From assembly GCF_002099195.1 (NCBI RefSeq), contig NZ_NBYX01000019.1, positions 62,001 through 126,000 on the forward strand: DNA of 64,000 nt, in the 5' to 3' direction. Positions 36,971-49,897 of this stretch are shown piece by piece. Below the pieces are notes generated by a model. It worked only from the letters and a program-made list of their open reading frames with translations, had not been told where the DNA came from and searched no databases. This stretch comes from Burkholderia puraquae (GTDB lineage Bacteria > Pseudomonadota > Gammaproteobacteria > Burkholderiales > Burkholderiaceae). Every line of letters starts with the position of its first letter. The first letter of the stretch is position 1. Made by a program: the position numbers and the translations under genes.

Positions 36971-37087
36971 TCAGTCGCGGCGCACGCGTGCTTCCTGCGT
37001 CTTTTGCCGCGCTTCGAGCCACATCGCGTTGACGATGCCGAACGACAGCGCAACGCCGATACCGAGAACCCAACTGAAATACCACAT
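36971..37087 (-). CDS. cydX: cytochrome bd oxidase small subunit CydX
   Basis: 38-aa protein starting MWYFSWVLGIGVALSFGIVN, one transmembrane helix followed by a charged tail (EARQKTQEARVRRD). This is the CydX/YbgT pattern, including the conserved MWYFSW opening. CydX stabilises the cytochrome bd complex and its hemes. GGAG lies close before the ATG. It lies 60 nt downstream of cydB and is followed by the operon terminator. Confidence 0.93.
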   Translation of the reverse strand: MWYFSWVLGIGVALSFGIVNAMWLEARQKTQEARVRRD

Positions 37088-37147
37088 GATCCGACTCCTT
37101 GCGAAACGGTGGGCGAGGGCGCGCGCGCCCCGGCCCGGTTCAATCGA

Positions 37148-38284
37148 TCAATACATCGAATGCTTGTTCTCTTCGAGCACTTCGCGCGTGACCTTGCCGC
37201 GCATCACGCGATACACCCAGCTCGTGTAGAGCAGGACGATCGGCAGGAACACGATCACCGCGAACAGCATCACCTGCAGCGTCATGTGGCTCGACGTCGA
37301 ATCCCACACGGTCAGGCTGCTGCGCGGGTCGAGCGACGACGGCATGATGAACGGGAACATCGAGAAGCCGGCGGTCAGGATCACGCCGGCGATCATCAGG
37401 CCGGTGCAGAAGAATGCCGTCTTTTCCTGCTTCGAGCCGGCGAGCAGCAGCGCGAACAGGCCGCCCGCGATCCCGACGACGGGCGCCGCGATCATCCACG
37501 GGAATTCGCCGTAGTTCGCGAGCCACAGGCCCGAGCCCGCGGCGACGTCCTTGAGCAGCGGGTTCGCGACGGTGTCGGTCGGCGCGGCGTGCGTGATGTG
37601 GAAGCCGCCGATGGTCGACGCGATCAGCACGCCGGCCAGCACGAACAGCACGACCGCGAGGAACGACGACACGCGCAGCGCGACCGACGCGCGGCGTGCG
37701 ATCACGCCCTCCGTCTTCATCTTGATGAAGGCCGCACCGTGCGCGACGAGCATCGTGAGGCTGACGAGCCCGCACAGCAGCGCGAACGGGTTCAGCAGCG
37801 CCCAGAAGCTGCCGTAGTAGGTCACGCGCAGGTCGCTGTCGAACTTGAACGGCACGCCTTGCAGCAGGTTGCCGAACGCCACGCCGAACACGAGCGCCGG
37901 CACGAAGCCGCCGACGAACAGGCCCCAGTCCCAGCCTGCGCGCCAGCGCGGGTCGGGCCGCTTGCTGCGGTAGTCGAAGCCCACCGGCCGGAAGAACAAC
38001 GCGAACAGCACGAGCAGCATCGCGAAGTAGAAGCCGGAGAACGACGCCGCGTACACGAGCGGCCAGGCCGCGAACATCGCGCCGCCGGCCGTGATCAGCC
38101 ACACCTGGTTGCCTTCCCACGTCGCACCGACGGTGTTGACGATGATGCGGCGCTCCTCGTCGGTCTTGCCGAGGAACGGCAGCAGCGCGGTCGCGCCCAT
38201 GTCGAAGCCGTCGGTGACGGCGAAGCCGATCAGCAGCACGCCGACGAGCAGCCACCAGATCAGCTTGAGAGTTGCATAGTCCAT
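37148..38284 (-). CDS. cydB: cytochrome bd ubiquinol oxidase subunit II
   Basis: 378-aa polytopic subunit, normal length. It opens [20 protein letters not shown] and contains the well-conserved [14 protein letters not shown] and [20 protein letters not shown] segments. CydB pairs with CydA to form the high-affinity, non-pumping quinol oxidase used at low oxygen. It follows cydA after 31 nt. Confidence 0.97.
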   Translation of the reverse strand: MDYATLKLIWWLLVGVLLIGFAVTDGFDMGATALLPFLGKTDEERRIIVNTVGATWEGNQVWLITAGGAMFAAWPLVYAASFSGFYFAMLLVLFALFFRPVGFDYRSKRPDPRWRAGWDWGLFVGGFVPALVFGVAFGNLLQGVPFKFDSDLRVTYYGSFWALLNPFALLCGLVSLTMLVAHGAAFIKMKTEGVIARRASVALRVSSFLAVVLFVLAGVLIASTIGGFHITHAAPTDTVANPLLKDVAAGSGLWLANYGEFPWMIAAPVVGIAGGLFALLLAGSKQEKTAFFCTGLMIAGVILTAGFSMFPFIMPSSLDPRSSLTVWDSTSSHMTLQVMLFAVIVFLPIVLLYTSWVYRVMRGKVTREVLEENKHSMY

Positions 38285-38315
38285 AGCGATTCCTTGTTCC
38301 GTTTCAGGTGCGTGC

Positions 38316-39896
38316 TCACGCCGTGGCGCGCTCGCTGGCGGCCGCGACTTCGTGGTGATAGCGGCCGGTATGCAGCGACGACGGGCCGAGGCGCGCGTAC
38401 TTGAACATCAGCTTGATCTCGATGACGAACAGCGCGGTGTAGAACAGGATGAAGCCCGCGAGACTCAGGTACAGGTCGCTCGGCTGCAGGCTCGACGCGG
38501 ACAGGTGCGTCGGCAGCACGCCGGCGATCGTCCACGGCTGGCGGCCGAGCTCGGCGACGATCCAGCCGAATTCGATCGCGATCCACGGCAGCGGGATCGC
38601 CCATACCGCATAGCGGAGGAACCAGCGGCGGTTGTCCTGCAGCAGTTCGCGGCGCGCGCAGAACCAGAATGCGGCAATGAACGTCGCGACGAACAGGATG
38701 CCGAGGGCCACCATGATCCGGAACGAGAAGAACACGGGCGCGACCGGCGGGATCGTCTTCTTCGCGGCAGCCTTGATCTGCTCGGGTGTCGCATCGACCA
38801 CGTTCGGCGTGAACTGCTTGAGCATCAGCCCGTAGCCGAGATACTGCTTGTGCTGGTCGAACAGTGCGCGGGTTGCATCGCTCGTGTCGCCCTGCTTGAT
38901 CTTCTGCAGCGCGCCGTACGCGATCATCCCGCTCTGGATGTGCTCCTCGCTGCGCTTCGCGAGATCGCGCAGGCCGATCACCGGTTCGTCGATCGAGCGC
39001 GTCGCGATCAGGCCGAGCGCATACGGGATCTTGATCGCGTAGTCGGTGCGTTGTTCTTCCTGGTTCGGAATGCCGATCAGCGTGAACGATGCGGGCGCCG
39101 GCTGCGTTTCCCATTCGGATTCGATCGCGGCGAGCTTCATCTTCTGCACTTCACCGGTCGTGTAACCCGATTCGTCGCCGAGCACGATCACGCAGAGCGT
39201 CGCCGCGAGGCCGAAGCCGGCCGCGACCGCGAACGAGCGCAGTGCGAAGTCGACGTCGCGCTTCTTCAGCAGGTACCACGACGACACGCCGAGCACGAAC
39301 ATCGCCGCCGACACGTAGCCGGCCGACACCGTGTGCACGAACTTCACCTGGGCGACCGGGTTGAACAGCACGTCGAACAGGCTCGTCATCTCCATGCGCA
39401 TCGTCTGGTAGTTGAACTCGGCGCCGACCGGGTTGTTCATCCAGCCGTTCGCGACGAGGATCCACAGCGCGGACAGGTTCGAGCCCAGCGCGACGAGGAA
39501 CGTGACCATCAGGTGCTTGACCTTCGACAGGCGGTTCCAGCCGAAGAAGAACAGGCCGACGAACGTCGATTCGAGGAAGAACGCCATCAGGCCTTCGACC
39601 GCGAGCGGCACGCCGAAGATGTCGCCGACATAGTGCGAGTAGTACGACCAGTTCGTGCCGAACTGGAATTCAAGCGTGATGCCGGTCGTCACGCCCATCG
39701 CGAAGTTGATCCCGAACAGCTTGCCCCAGAACTGGGTCATGTCCTTGTAGACCTGTTTGCCGGTCATCACGTAGACGGCTTCCATGATGACGAGCAGCCA
39801 GGACAGGCCGAGCGTCAGCGGCACGAACAGGAAGTGGTAGAGCGCCGTGATGCCGAACTGCAGACGCGACAGATCGACGACTTCGCTACTTATCAT
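38316..39896 (-). CDS. cydA: cytochrome bd ubiquinol oxidase subunit I
   Basis: 526-aa catalytic subunit with the hemes b558, b595 and d. The N-terminal heme ligand region ([19 protein letters not shown]), the GRQPW motif in [17 protein letters not shown] and an extended quinol-binding loop (about residues 255-380) are visible, giving the long-Q-loop type. ATG 39896 matches the family start; the frame is open to 39950. The start overlaps the end of cydP by 11 nt. Confidence 0.97.
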   Translation of the reverse strand: MISSEVVDLSRLQFGITALYHFLFVPLTLGLSWLLVIMEAVYVMTGKQVYKDMTQFWGKLFGINFAMGVTTGITLEFQFGTNWSYYSHYVGDIFGVPLAVEGLMAFFLESTFVGLFFFGWNRLSKVKHLMVTFLVALGSNLSALWILVANGWMNNPVGAEFNYQTMRMEMTSLFDVLFNPVAQVKFVHTVSAGYVSAAMFVLGVSSWYLLKKRDVDFALRSFAVAAGFGLAATLCVIVLGDESGYTTGEVQKMKLAAIESEWETQPAPASFTLIGIPNQEEQRTDYAIKIPYALGLIATRSIDEPVIGLRDLAKRSEEHIQSGMIAYGALQKIKQGDTSDATRALFDQHKQYLGYGLMLKQFTPNVVDATPEQIKAAAKKTIPPVAPVFFSFRIMVALGILFVATFIAAFWFCARRELLQDNRRWFLRYAVWAIPLPWIAIEFGWIVAELGRQPWTIAGVLPTHLSASSLQPSDLYLSLAGFILFYTALFVIEIKLMFKYARLGPSSLHTGRYHHEVAAASERATA

Positions 39897-40164
39897 GGTG
39901 GTCTCCCTCGGTGGGTGCAGGTGCCGGCACCGAGAGCAGCTTCTCGGCAACGGCGGCAGGCGGCAACGACATGTGCTCGGCCTGCGGATGATTGAAGAAT
40001 GCGTATTTGAGCGACATCAGGAGGATCAGCTTGACGATCAGCACCAGGGTGATGTCGCGGGCGAGGGTCGGGCCGCGTGCCCACGCGGCGATGCGCGCGC
40101 GCCAGCCGATCGTACCGGCCGGCCGCGGGGGAGGCGGCGCAGGCTCTTTATTGATCGAGATCAA
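39886..40164 (-). CDS. cydP: putative cytochrome bd small subunit CydP
   Basis: 92-aa protein: a proline-rich N-terminus, the core [19 protein letters not shown] leading into [11 protein letters not shown] with one transmembrane helix (about residues 36-56), and a polar tail. The core resembles the CydP family of putative small subunits found before cydA. The start as given is TTG at 40164 and coincides with an exact FNR-type box, so the true start could be a little downstream. Its last 11 nt overlap the cydA start. Confidence 0.75.
   Translation of the reverse strand: MISINKEPAPPPPRPAGTIGWRARIAAWARGPTLARDITLVLIVKLILLMSLKYAFFNHPQAEHMSLPPAAVAEKLLSVPAPAPTEGDHHDK
40151..40164. promoter_or_regulatory. 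FNR/ANR-type box at the head of cydP
   Basis: TTGAT-CGAG-ATCAA, an exact match to the FNR/ANR consensus TTGAT-N4-ATCAA. It overlaps the first codons of the cydP frame, so it could act as a repressor site or belong to a downstream promoter. Oxygen-responsive control of cytochrome bd is well known in the family; binding here is inferred. Confidence 0.6.
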
Positions 40165-40471
40165 GGCGATTATCCTGAATCGATTTAGGTCGGATTTGGG
40201 GCGACTTTACGTCGGATTTATGACGGCCGTGAAGCTGTTTTAATCCTTTTGCGCCTGACATGCCAATTTTAAAAGGACGGCTTTCCAATGCCGAGTGCTG
40301 CGCTGCGGCAGACCGTCGCGAAACACGGTCTGAAACTTGAGGCAGATCAAGGTTACGCGGAAGGGGCCCGCAAACGGCCTATTACCTGACGAATCGGGTC
40401 AATTAATCCGCACGGAAGCGAGTGAAGAAACGAGCGGAGAAACGAATGAAAAGCAGGAGAAAATGCGGGCG
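40165..40471. other. cyd upstream regulatory region
   Basis: Gene-free stretch between cydP and the rpoH terminator. It holds one further FNR-like site at 40337-40350 and AT-rich segments (around 40240-40275). No protein-coding frame is convincing, and no clear -35/-10 pair was identified by eye. Confidence 0.5.
40337..40350. promoter_or_regulatory. distal FNR/ANR-like box upstream of the cyd operon
   Basis: TTGAG-GCAG-ATCAA, one mismatch from the FNR/ANR consensus, 172 nt upstream of the exact box at 40151. A position well upstream of cydP suits activation under low oxygen. Confidence 0.5.
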
Positions 40472-40502
40472 AAAAAAAACCGCTGCCGGTTAGGCAGCGG
40501 TT
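40472..40502 (-). terminator. terminator after rpoH
   Basis: On the minus strand AACCGCTGCC-TAACC-GGCAGCGGTT is followed by eight T, 28 nt after the rpoH stop. Confidence 0.93.
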
Positions 40503-40530
40503 TCGATGAGGCGCTCTAAATCGCCGGGAT

Positions 40531-41466
<936 letters not shown>

Positions 41467-41528
41467 TAAAAAACTCCTTTGGAATCAGGGACAAACCCCC
41501 GGTCTCGGATGAGATTCCGTGGGCCATC

Positions 41529-41555
41529 TTAGCACTCCCGCAATCCGAGTGCTAA
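41529..41555 (-). promoter_or_regulatory. CIRCE element (HrcA operator) upstream of rpoH
   Basis: TTAGCACTC-N9-GAGTGCTAA, a perfect match to the CIRCE consensus, 63-89 nt before the rpoH ATG. HrcA binds this inverted repeat and represses until heat shock. Confidence 0.92.
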
Positions 41556-41826
41556 TTCCTTAGAGCAAGCGTGGGCATCGGAGTTCCCGTTTTTTCTATC
41601 GAGCTAGTGGAGTCGATAGTCTAATCTGCGACAAGGGGCGCGAAGCGAAGTTCCGTAAGCCATTGTTTCTGATGGTAATCGGTAGACGATTTCAATTTTT
41701 GTCGTTTTGGAAGGAAGCCATTTCGCTTTGTGATGCCGATCCGAAAAGTCCTTTACCATACCATTCAGTTCGCTCGAGCCGGACGAAGCGGCCGGCTCCA
41801 TTCAACCCACAAAGTTGGAGTGTCAG
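41556..41826. other. divergent intergenic region between rpoH and pagL
   Basis: Gene-free stretch between the CIRCE element and pagL, shared by the two divergent genes. It is more AT-rich than the flanks around 41680-41710. No confident promoter hexamers were identified by eye. GGAG at 41817-41820 is the pagL ribosome binding site. Confidence 0.5.
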
Positions 41827-42396
41827 ATGAACAATAAGAAGAATCGCCGGCCCCGCAGCCGGCTTGCGCTGCACGCGATGCTGGCAGCGTCCCTTCTGGG
41901 CGGATCGGGTGCGGCATGTGCGGATCGATGGGGGATTCAGGCAGGCGGCGGTTTTTCGGATCGCCACGGCGTCGACAAGGCCGATCTCGGCGTGGTGTGG
42001 GATCCGGGCTGGAACTGGTGGGAAATCGGCGGCTGGCACTTCGCGTTCGTCGTGGAAGGGCACGCCGGCTACTGGCACACGGGCGGCAACGTCCACGGCA
42101 ACATCGGCGAATTCGGCGTGACGCCGATGTTCCGCTTCATCAAGAGCGCCGGGGAGATCCGCCCGTTCATCGAGGCCGGCGGCGGCGTGCGGCTGCTGAC
42201 GCACCCGACGATTTCGGATCGTTTCTCGATGGGGACCGCGTTCCAGTTCGCACCGACTGCGGGGGTGGGCGTGCAGTTCGGCCAACGGCAACAGTATCAG
42301 GTCGGCTACCGTTTTGAACATGTGTCTAACGCGGGTATCAAAGAGCCGAATCCTGGTATAAATTTCCACCAGTTCTACTTGCAGTACAACTTCTGA
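41827..42396 (+). CDS. pagL: lipid A 3-O-deacylase PagL
   Basis: 189-aa outer membrane beta-barrel enzyme with a signal peptide (cleavage near AACA-DR, residue 32). It removes the 3-linked acyl chain of lipid A. The C-terminal part contains the catalytic His and Ser in RFEHVSNAGIKEPNPG, as in Pseudomonas PagL, and the protein ends in an aromatic-rich strand finishing in Phe, as expected for barrel insertion. Alternating aromatic strands (WNWWEIGGWHFAF) support the barrel. It is divergent from rpoH and probably monocistronic. The GGAG-ATG spacing is six. Confidence 0.92.
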   Translation: MNNKKNRRPRSRLALHAMLAASLLGGSGAACADRWGIQAGGGFSDRHGVDKADLGVVWDPGWNWWEIGGWHFAFVVEGHAGYWHTGGNVHGNIGEFGVTPMFRFIKSAGEIRPFIEAGGGVRLLTHPTISDRFSMGTAFQFAPTAGVGVQFGQRQQYQVGYRFEHVSNAGIKEPNPGINFHQFYLQYNF

Positions 42397-42441
42397 TCCG
42401 CACGCCCGCGCACGGCGTGCGCGTTGCCGAGGAGTCAGGCG

Positions 42442-42825
42442 ATGGCGAAGGTGGTCGATGCGATCCGCGCGCTCGAGCGCGATCGGTTCCGGGCGATGGT
42501 GGACGGGGACGGCGAGGCGCTCGACGCGCTTTTGTCGGACAAGGTGTTCTTCGTGCACACCAACGGCAAACGCGAAACCAAGCAGCAGTTCATCGACGCC
42601 ATCGTCGCCGGCCGCCGCCGCTATCGCCAGATCGAAATCCAGTCACAGGACGTACTGCCCGTCGGCGATGAAACCTGTGTCGTCACCGGGCGCGCGTTGA
42701 TCGAGATGGAAACGAACAACGGCGGCCTGGTCTTCCCGATTGCGTATACCTCCGTCCACACGCACGACCAGGGCCGCTGGAGCCTGTTCGCGTGGCAGGC
42801 GACGCGGTGCGCGACCGAGACATGA
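42442..42825 (+). CDS. NTF2-like (SnoaL/DUF4440) family protein
   Basis: 127-aa cone-fold protein of the nuclear transport factor 2 superfamily. ALERDRFRAMVDGDGEALDALLSDKVFFVH followed by RRRYRQIEIQSQDV and a C-terminal WSLFAWQATR is characteristic of the DUF4440/SnoaL group. Members include small isomerases, hydratases and non-enzymatic binders, so no specific function is claimed. GAGGAG lies shortly before the ATG. It is 45 nt after pagL and convergent with leuA. Confidence 0.8.
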   Translation: MAKVVDAIRALERDRFRAMVDGDGEALDALLSDKVFFVHTNGKRETKQQFIDAIVAGRRRYRQIEIQSQDVLPVGDETCVVTGRALIEMETNNGGLVFPIAYTSVHTHDQGRWSLFAWQATRCATET

Positions 42826-42858
42826 GCGCGCGTGGCGCTCGTTTTCATGTCCCGACCG

Positions 42859-42882
42859 AAGCGGCCTTCTGGGCCGCTTTTT
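42859..42882 (+). terminator. terminator between the NTF2-like gene and leuA
   Basis: AAGCGGCC-loop-GGCCGCTT followed by TTTTT on the plus strand, 33 nt after the NTF2-like gene. Confidence 0.85.
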
Positions 42883-42968
42883 GCTGCCTCGTGCGGCGCG
42901 GATCGCGCGGCGCACGGGCGGTCACGCCCCGCTCGCTGACGTTTGAACCCTGAAACAGAACCGGGCGG

Positions 42969-44995
<2,027 letters not shown>

Positions 44996-45970
44996 TCAGC
45001 GCGCGATGCGGGCGATCTGCACGATCGTCGCGACCTGCCGGGCGACCGTGTCGGGCACCGGCAGCTCGCCCCGCAACACGGCGTCGGTCCACGCGGCCGT
45101 CGTGGCCGCATCGCGCGATTCGGGCAGGGCGACGGGCGGCGCATCGGTCGACGAGCGCTCGGCCTCGATCAGCGTGTCGCACACGCCGTCGTGCAGCCAG
45201 TCGACCTGCACCTGGCGCCGCGTATCGGCAACGGCTTCGCCCTCGGTGCCGCGTGCCAGCAGTGCGCCGCCGAGCGCGGCGTCCGGATGGTCGCGGAACA
45301 ATTGAGCCAGGCTGTCGCGGTACGGCGGGTGCGTGTAGTTGACGAGCCGCAGGCCGGCCGGCGCGAACGGCTGCAGGATCTTCACGAGCGTGTGCGTCGA
45401 GTTGCGCACGCCGAGCACGCTGCGCATCGACAGCAGGTGTGCAATGCGCGGCGCCAGCACCTCGATCGGCGCGAACGCGACGCGGCGCTCGGCAAGCGTG
45501 TCCTCGATCGCGTCGTGCGACGTCGACGGCGCGAGCGACAGCGCCGAGAAAATCTCGGCGCTCGTCACGCGGCCCGGATCGCGCTCGACGCCATGCACGA
45601 GCACCGGCACGCCTTCGCGCGCGAGCAGCAGCGCGAGCAGCGGTACGAGGTTCGCCTGCTTGCGCGCGCCGTTGTAGCTCGGGATCGATACGGGGCGAAA
45701 CGCGGCGTCCTGCACGTGCACCGGCTCGAACGACGCCTGCGCGGCGGCGAGCATCGCGGCCAGCTCGTCGGCGGATTCGCCCTTCAGCCGATACGCGATC
45801 AGGATCGCGCCGAGTTCGACGTCCGACACGCGCGCGTCGAGCATCGCGCGATAGAGTTCGAACGTGTCCTCGGCGGACAGCGCGCGTGCGCCGTGCGGGC
45901 CGCGGCCGATCTCCTTGATGAAACGGGCGCACGGGAACGGAACGGCGGCGGGATCGTGGGAAGCGGTCAT
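44996..45970 (-). CDS. ybiB: YbiB-type DNA-binding protein (anthranilate phosphoribosyltransferase-like fold)
   Basis: 324-aa protein matching the length and layout of E. coli YbiB, a TrpD2-family protein reported to bind DNA rather than catalyse anthranilate transfer. An N-terminal helical domain (ALSAEDTFELYRAMLDARVSDVELGAILIAYRLKGES) precedes the alpha-beta part with PSYNGARKQANLVPLLALLLA and GVRNSTHTLVKILQPF. The start at 45970 (MTASHDPAAVPFP) fits YbiB; the frame is open to 46057. It is divergent from maiA. Confidence 0.88.
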   Translation of the reverse strand: MTASHDPAAVPFPCARFIKEIGRGPHGARALSAEDTFELYRAMLDARVSDVELGAILIAYRLKGESADELAAMLAAAQASFEPVHVQDAAFRPVSIPSYNGARKQANLVPLLALLLAREGVPVLVHGVERDPGRVTSAEIFSALSLAPSTSHDAIEDTLAERRVAFAPIEVLAPRIAHLLSMRSVLGVRNSTHTLVKILQPFAPAGLRLVNYTHPPYRDSLAQLFRDHPDAALGGALLARGTEGEAVADTRRQVQVDWLHDGVCDTLIEAERSSTDAPPVALPESRDAATTAAWTDAVLRGELPVPDTVARQVATIVQIARIAR

Positions 45971-46164
45971 CGGGGCGTGGGGGCGGGCGGCCGGCATCGG
46001 GCCGCGCTGTGAGCGGTGAGGAATGCCCCGAGTATCGCACGGGTGCGGCCGGCGCAAGCGAGGCCGCGCATCGCGGCGCGCTACACTCTGGTTCCCGGCG
46101 GTGCGCGCGCCGGCTGCGCCGCGCCCGTGCCGTCGCCGCCGAATACGACTACGAGAGACATCCC

Positions 46165-46809
46165 ATGAAGCTTTACAGCTATTTCCGCAGTTCCGCGTCG
46201 TACCGCGTGCGGATCGCCCTGAACCTGAAGCAGCTGCCGTTCGACTATGTCCCCGTGCACATGCTGCGCGACGGCGGCGAGCAACTGAAGGACGCGTACC
46301 GCGTGCTGAATCCGGATGCGGTCGTGCCGACGCTGCTCGACGGCGACGCGACGCTGCAGCAGTCGCTTGCGATCATCGAATATCTCGAGGAAACCCATCC
46401 TGAGCCGGCGCTGCTGCCGAAGCAGCCGGTCGATCGTGCGTATGTGCGCGCGGTCGCGCTGCAGATCGCATGCGAAATCCATCCGCTCAACAACCTGCGC
46501 GTGCTGAAGTACCTGAAGCACACGCTGAAGGTGCCGGAGGAGGCGAAGAACGCGTGGTACCGGCACTGGATCGAGGCGGGCTTCGAAACGCTCGAGACGC
46601 GTCTCGCGAGCGATCCGCGCACCGGCAAGCTGTGCTTCGGCGACACGCCGACGCTTGCCGACGTGTGCCTCGTGCCGCAGGTGTTCAATGCGAACCGCTT
46701 CTCGATCGACACGACGCGCTATCCGACGATCCAGCGGATCGTCGACCATGCGTCGACGCTCGACGCGTTCAAGGCCGCCGAGCCCGGCGCGCAGCCCGAC
46801 GCCGAATGA
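46165..46809 (+). CDS. maiA: maleylacetoacetate isomerase (zeta-class GST)
   Basis: 214-aa glutathione-dependent isomerase in tyrosine/homogentisate breakdown. The zeta-class glutathione motif SSASYRVRIALNLK (residues 9-22) with the catalytic Ser-Ser region is intact. EYLEETHPEPALLP, HPLNNLRVLKYL and the C-terminal TLADVCLVPQVFNANRF are also family features. No homogentisate dioxygenase or fumarylacetoacetase gene is next to it, so it may also serve other maleyl or glutathione substrates. The start at 46165 matches MKLYSYFRSS. Confidence 0.93.
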   Translation: MKLYSYFRSSASYRVRIALNLKQLPFDYVPVHMLRDGGEQLKDAYRVLNPDAVVPTLLDGDATLQQSLAIIEYLEETHPEPALLPKQPVDRAYVRAVALQIACEIHPLNNLRVLKYLKHTLKVPEEAKNAWYRHWIEAGFETLETRLASDPRTGKLCFGDTPTLADVCLVPQVFNANRFSIDTTRYPTIQRIVDHASTLDAFKAAEPGAQPDAE

Positions 46810-46847
46810 GCGCGATGCGCCCGGGGCATGCATGACCGGGCGCGCAT

Positions 46848-46872
46848 GAAAAAGGGCGCCCGAAGGCGCCCT
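46848..46872 (-). terminator. terminator after ftsY
   Basis: AGGGCGCC-TTCG-GGCGCCCT on the minus strand followed by TTTT, in the convergent gap between maiA and ftsY. Confidence 0.88.
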
Positions 46873-46894
46873 GAGCGATGCGTGCCGGCGGTGT

Positions 46895-48049
46895 TCAGCC
46901 GAGCAGTGCGTCCGCGAATTCGACCGCGTTGAACGGCTGCAGATCCTCGACCTTCTCGCCGACGCCGATGAAGTAGACCGGCACCGGGCGCTGCCGCGCG
47001 ATCGCCGCGAGAATCCCGCCCTTCGCGGTGCCGTCTAGCTTCGTGACGATGAGGCCCGTGAGGCCGAGCGCGTCGTCGAATGCCTTGACCTGCGTGAGCG
47101 CGTTCTGGCCGGTGTTCGCGTCGATCACCAGCAGCACTTCGTGCGGCGCGCTGTCGTGCGCCTTCGAGATCACGCGCTTCACCTTCTTCAGCTCTTCCAT
47201 CAAATGGAGTTGCGTCGGCAGGCGGCCGGCCGTGTCGGCCATCATCACGTCGATCTTGCGCGCGCGCGCGGCGCTGACCGCGTCGAAGATCACCGCGGCC
47301 GGATCGCCGCTTTCCTGCTGCACGACCGTCACGTTGTTGCGCTCGCCCCAGACCGCCAGCTGTTCGCGCGCAGCTGCGCGGAACGTGTCGCCCGCGGCCA
47401 GCAGCACCGACTGGTCGAAGCTCTGCAGGTGCTTCGCGAGCTTGCCGATGCTGGTCGTCTTGCCCGCACCGTTCACGCCGGTGATCATCATCACGAGCGG
47501 CTGCGCGCGGCCGAGCGTCAGCGATTTCTCGAGCGGCGTCAGCAGCTCGACGAGCAGGTCGTGCAGCGCGGCCTTCACCTGCTGCGGGTCGGTCAGGCGG
47601 CCCGTGCGCACCTTTTCGCGCAGCGCGCCGAGCAGGTACTCGGTCGCGTCGACGCCGGCGTCGGACATCAGCAGCGCGGTTTCGAGCTCCTCGTACAGAT
47701 CCTCGTCGATCTTCGTGTTGACGAAGACGCCGGTGATGCTCGAGCCCGTCTTGGCTAGCCCCGTTTTCAGGCGCGCAAGCCACGATTTCTTCGCGGACGC
47801 GTCCTGCTGCGGCGGCGGGACGATTTCGACCGTCTCGACGACTTCGTCGCGGCCGTCGTTGGTCGGCGTGACCGTCATCACGACGGCCGGCGCGGCCGGT
47901 TGCGCAGGCGCTTGCGGCACGTCGGCCGCAGGCGGGGCCTCGACCGCGGGCGCATCGGACGATTCGTCCGTTTGCGGCGCGTCGGCCGATTGCGATTCCG
48001 CCGGATCGGGCTCCTGCGTTTTCTTGAATCGTTTGAAGAAGCTGAACAT
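46895..48049 (-). CDS. ftsY: signal recognition particle receptor FtsY
   Basis: 384-aa SRP receptor GTPase that docks ribosome-SRP complexes at the membrane. An acidic, Ala/Pro-rich N-terminal region (about residues 10-85) is followed by the NG domain: GVNGAGKTTSIGKLAKHL (P-loop), DTFRAAAREQLAVWGERN, DTAGRLPTQLHLMEEL and TKLDGTAKGGILAA. ATG 48049 (MFSFFKRFKK) fits the family; the frame is open to 48133. It is divergent from rsmD. Confidence 0.97.
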   Translation of the reverse strand: MFSFFKRFKKTQEPDPAESQSADAPQTDESSDAPAVEAPPAADVPQAPAQPAAPAVVMTVTPTNDGRDEVVETVEIVPPPQQDASAKKSWLARLKTGLAKTGSSITGVFVNTKIDEDLYEELETALLMSDAGVDATEYLLGALREKVRTGRLTDPQQVKAALHDLLVELLTPLEKSLTLGRAQPLVMMITGVNGAGKTTSIGKLAKHLQSFDQSVLLAAGDTFRAAAREQLAVWGERNNVTVVQQESGDPAAVIFDAVSAARARKIDVMMADTAGRLPTQLHLMEELKKVKRVISKAHDSAPHEVLLVIDANTGQNALTQVKAFDDALGLTGLIVTKLDGTAKGGILAAIARQRPVPVYFIGVGEKVEDLQPFNAVEFADALLG

Positions 48050-48265
48050 GGTCTGACGTCGGGAAGAGGGCGGGCCGCCGCCAGCGGCGGGGCACCGAAT
48101 GGGCCGTTCTGCGTTCGCGCGGGCGCGGCGCACGGCGGCCGAAACCGTGCATTTTATCAGTGCGGCGTGGCGCTCGCGTCAGTGTGCGCCGCCGCTGTGG
48201 TAACGTGCGCCTGTTTAGCGGTGCGCCCCCGCGTGCACCCGGTCCCTCCGTTGTCGATATTCCGT

Positions 48266-48880
48266 ATGTCCCGTTCCTCTCCCGGCCGCCCGGCGGCCCC
48301 TTCTGGCCGCGGCAAGCCGCACACGATCCGCATCATCGGCGGTGACTGGAAACGCACGCCGCTCGCGGTGCTCGATCTCGACGGCCTGCGGCCGACGCCC
48401 GATCGCGTGCGCGAGACGCTGTTCAACTGGCTCGGCCAGGATCTCGAAGGCTGGCGCTGCCTCGACCTGTTCGCGGGCACCGGCGCGCTCGGTTTCGAGG
48501 CTGCGTCGCGCGGCGCGGCGAGCGTCGTGATGGTCGAGCGCCATCCGCGCGCCGCGCAGCAGCTGCGTGCGATCAAGGACAAGCTCGGCGCGCGCGCCGT
48601 CGAGGTCGCGGAGGCGGACGCGTTGCGGCTCGCGGCCGGGCTCACGCCGGGCGCGTTCGACGTCGTGTTTCTCGATCCGCCGTTCGGCGATTCGGCCGCG
48701 CTCGAGCGCGCGGTCGCGCTGGCGGCGCCGCTCGTCGCGGCGGGCGGTGCGCTGTATGTCGAGACGGGGGCGGAACTCGATCCGGCCGAGCACGACGCGC
48801 TCGCCGGCTGGCAGGTCGTGAAGCACGGCAAGGCCGGTGCGGTTCACTATCATTTGCTGCGGCGCGAAAATGATGAATAA
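48266..48880 (+). CDS. rsmD: 16S rRNA (guanine(966)-N2)-methyltransferase RsmD
   Basis: 204-aa SAM methyltransferase modifying G966 of 16S rRNA. IRIIGGDWKRTPLAV at the start, the SAM motif LDLFAGTGALGFEAASRGA, and the catalytic VFLDPPFG (DPPF motif) are all present. A TTG at 48251 is an alternative start. It is divergent from ftsY and followed by coaD, the standard rsmD-coaD pairing. Confidence 0.95.
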   Translation: MSRSSPGRPAAPSGRGKPHTIRIIGGDWKRTPLAVLDLDGLRPTPDRVRETLFNWLGQDLEGWRCLDLFAGTGALGFEAASRGAASVVMVERHPRAAQQLRAIKDKLGARAVEVAEADALRLAAGLTPGAFDVVFLDPPFGDSAALERAVALAAPLVAAGGALYVETGAELDPAEHDALAGWQVVKHGKAGAVHYHLLRRENDE

Positions 48881-49489
<609 letters not shown>

Positions 49490-49533
49490 CGCGGCGCCGG
49501 CCGGTTTCGTTGCGAAGCCGGCCGCTGGCCTGA

Positions 49534-49815
<282 letters not shown>

Positions 49816-49897
49816 TCCGGCGGTGACGCGCGCCGGTTGATTGGCGAGCACGCGTTCCGCTTTCAGATCGGCGCCGTCCGGCGCCGGTTCTTCCGTA

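Noticed and set aside
36548-38404. 618-codon plus-strand frame over the hexosaminidase upstream region and cydB
   Set aside because: Antisense to cydX and cydB; repetitive His/Arg/Glu composition and no domain.
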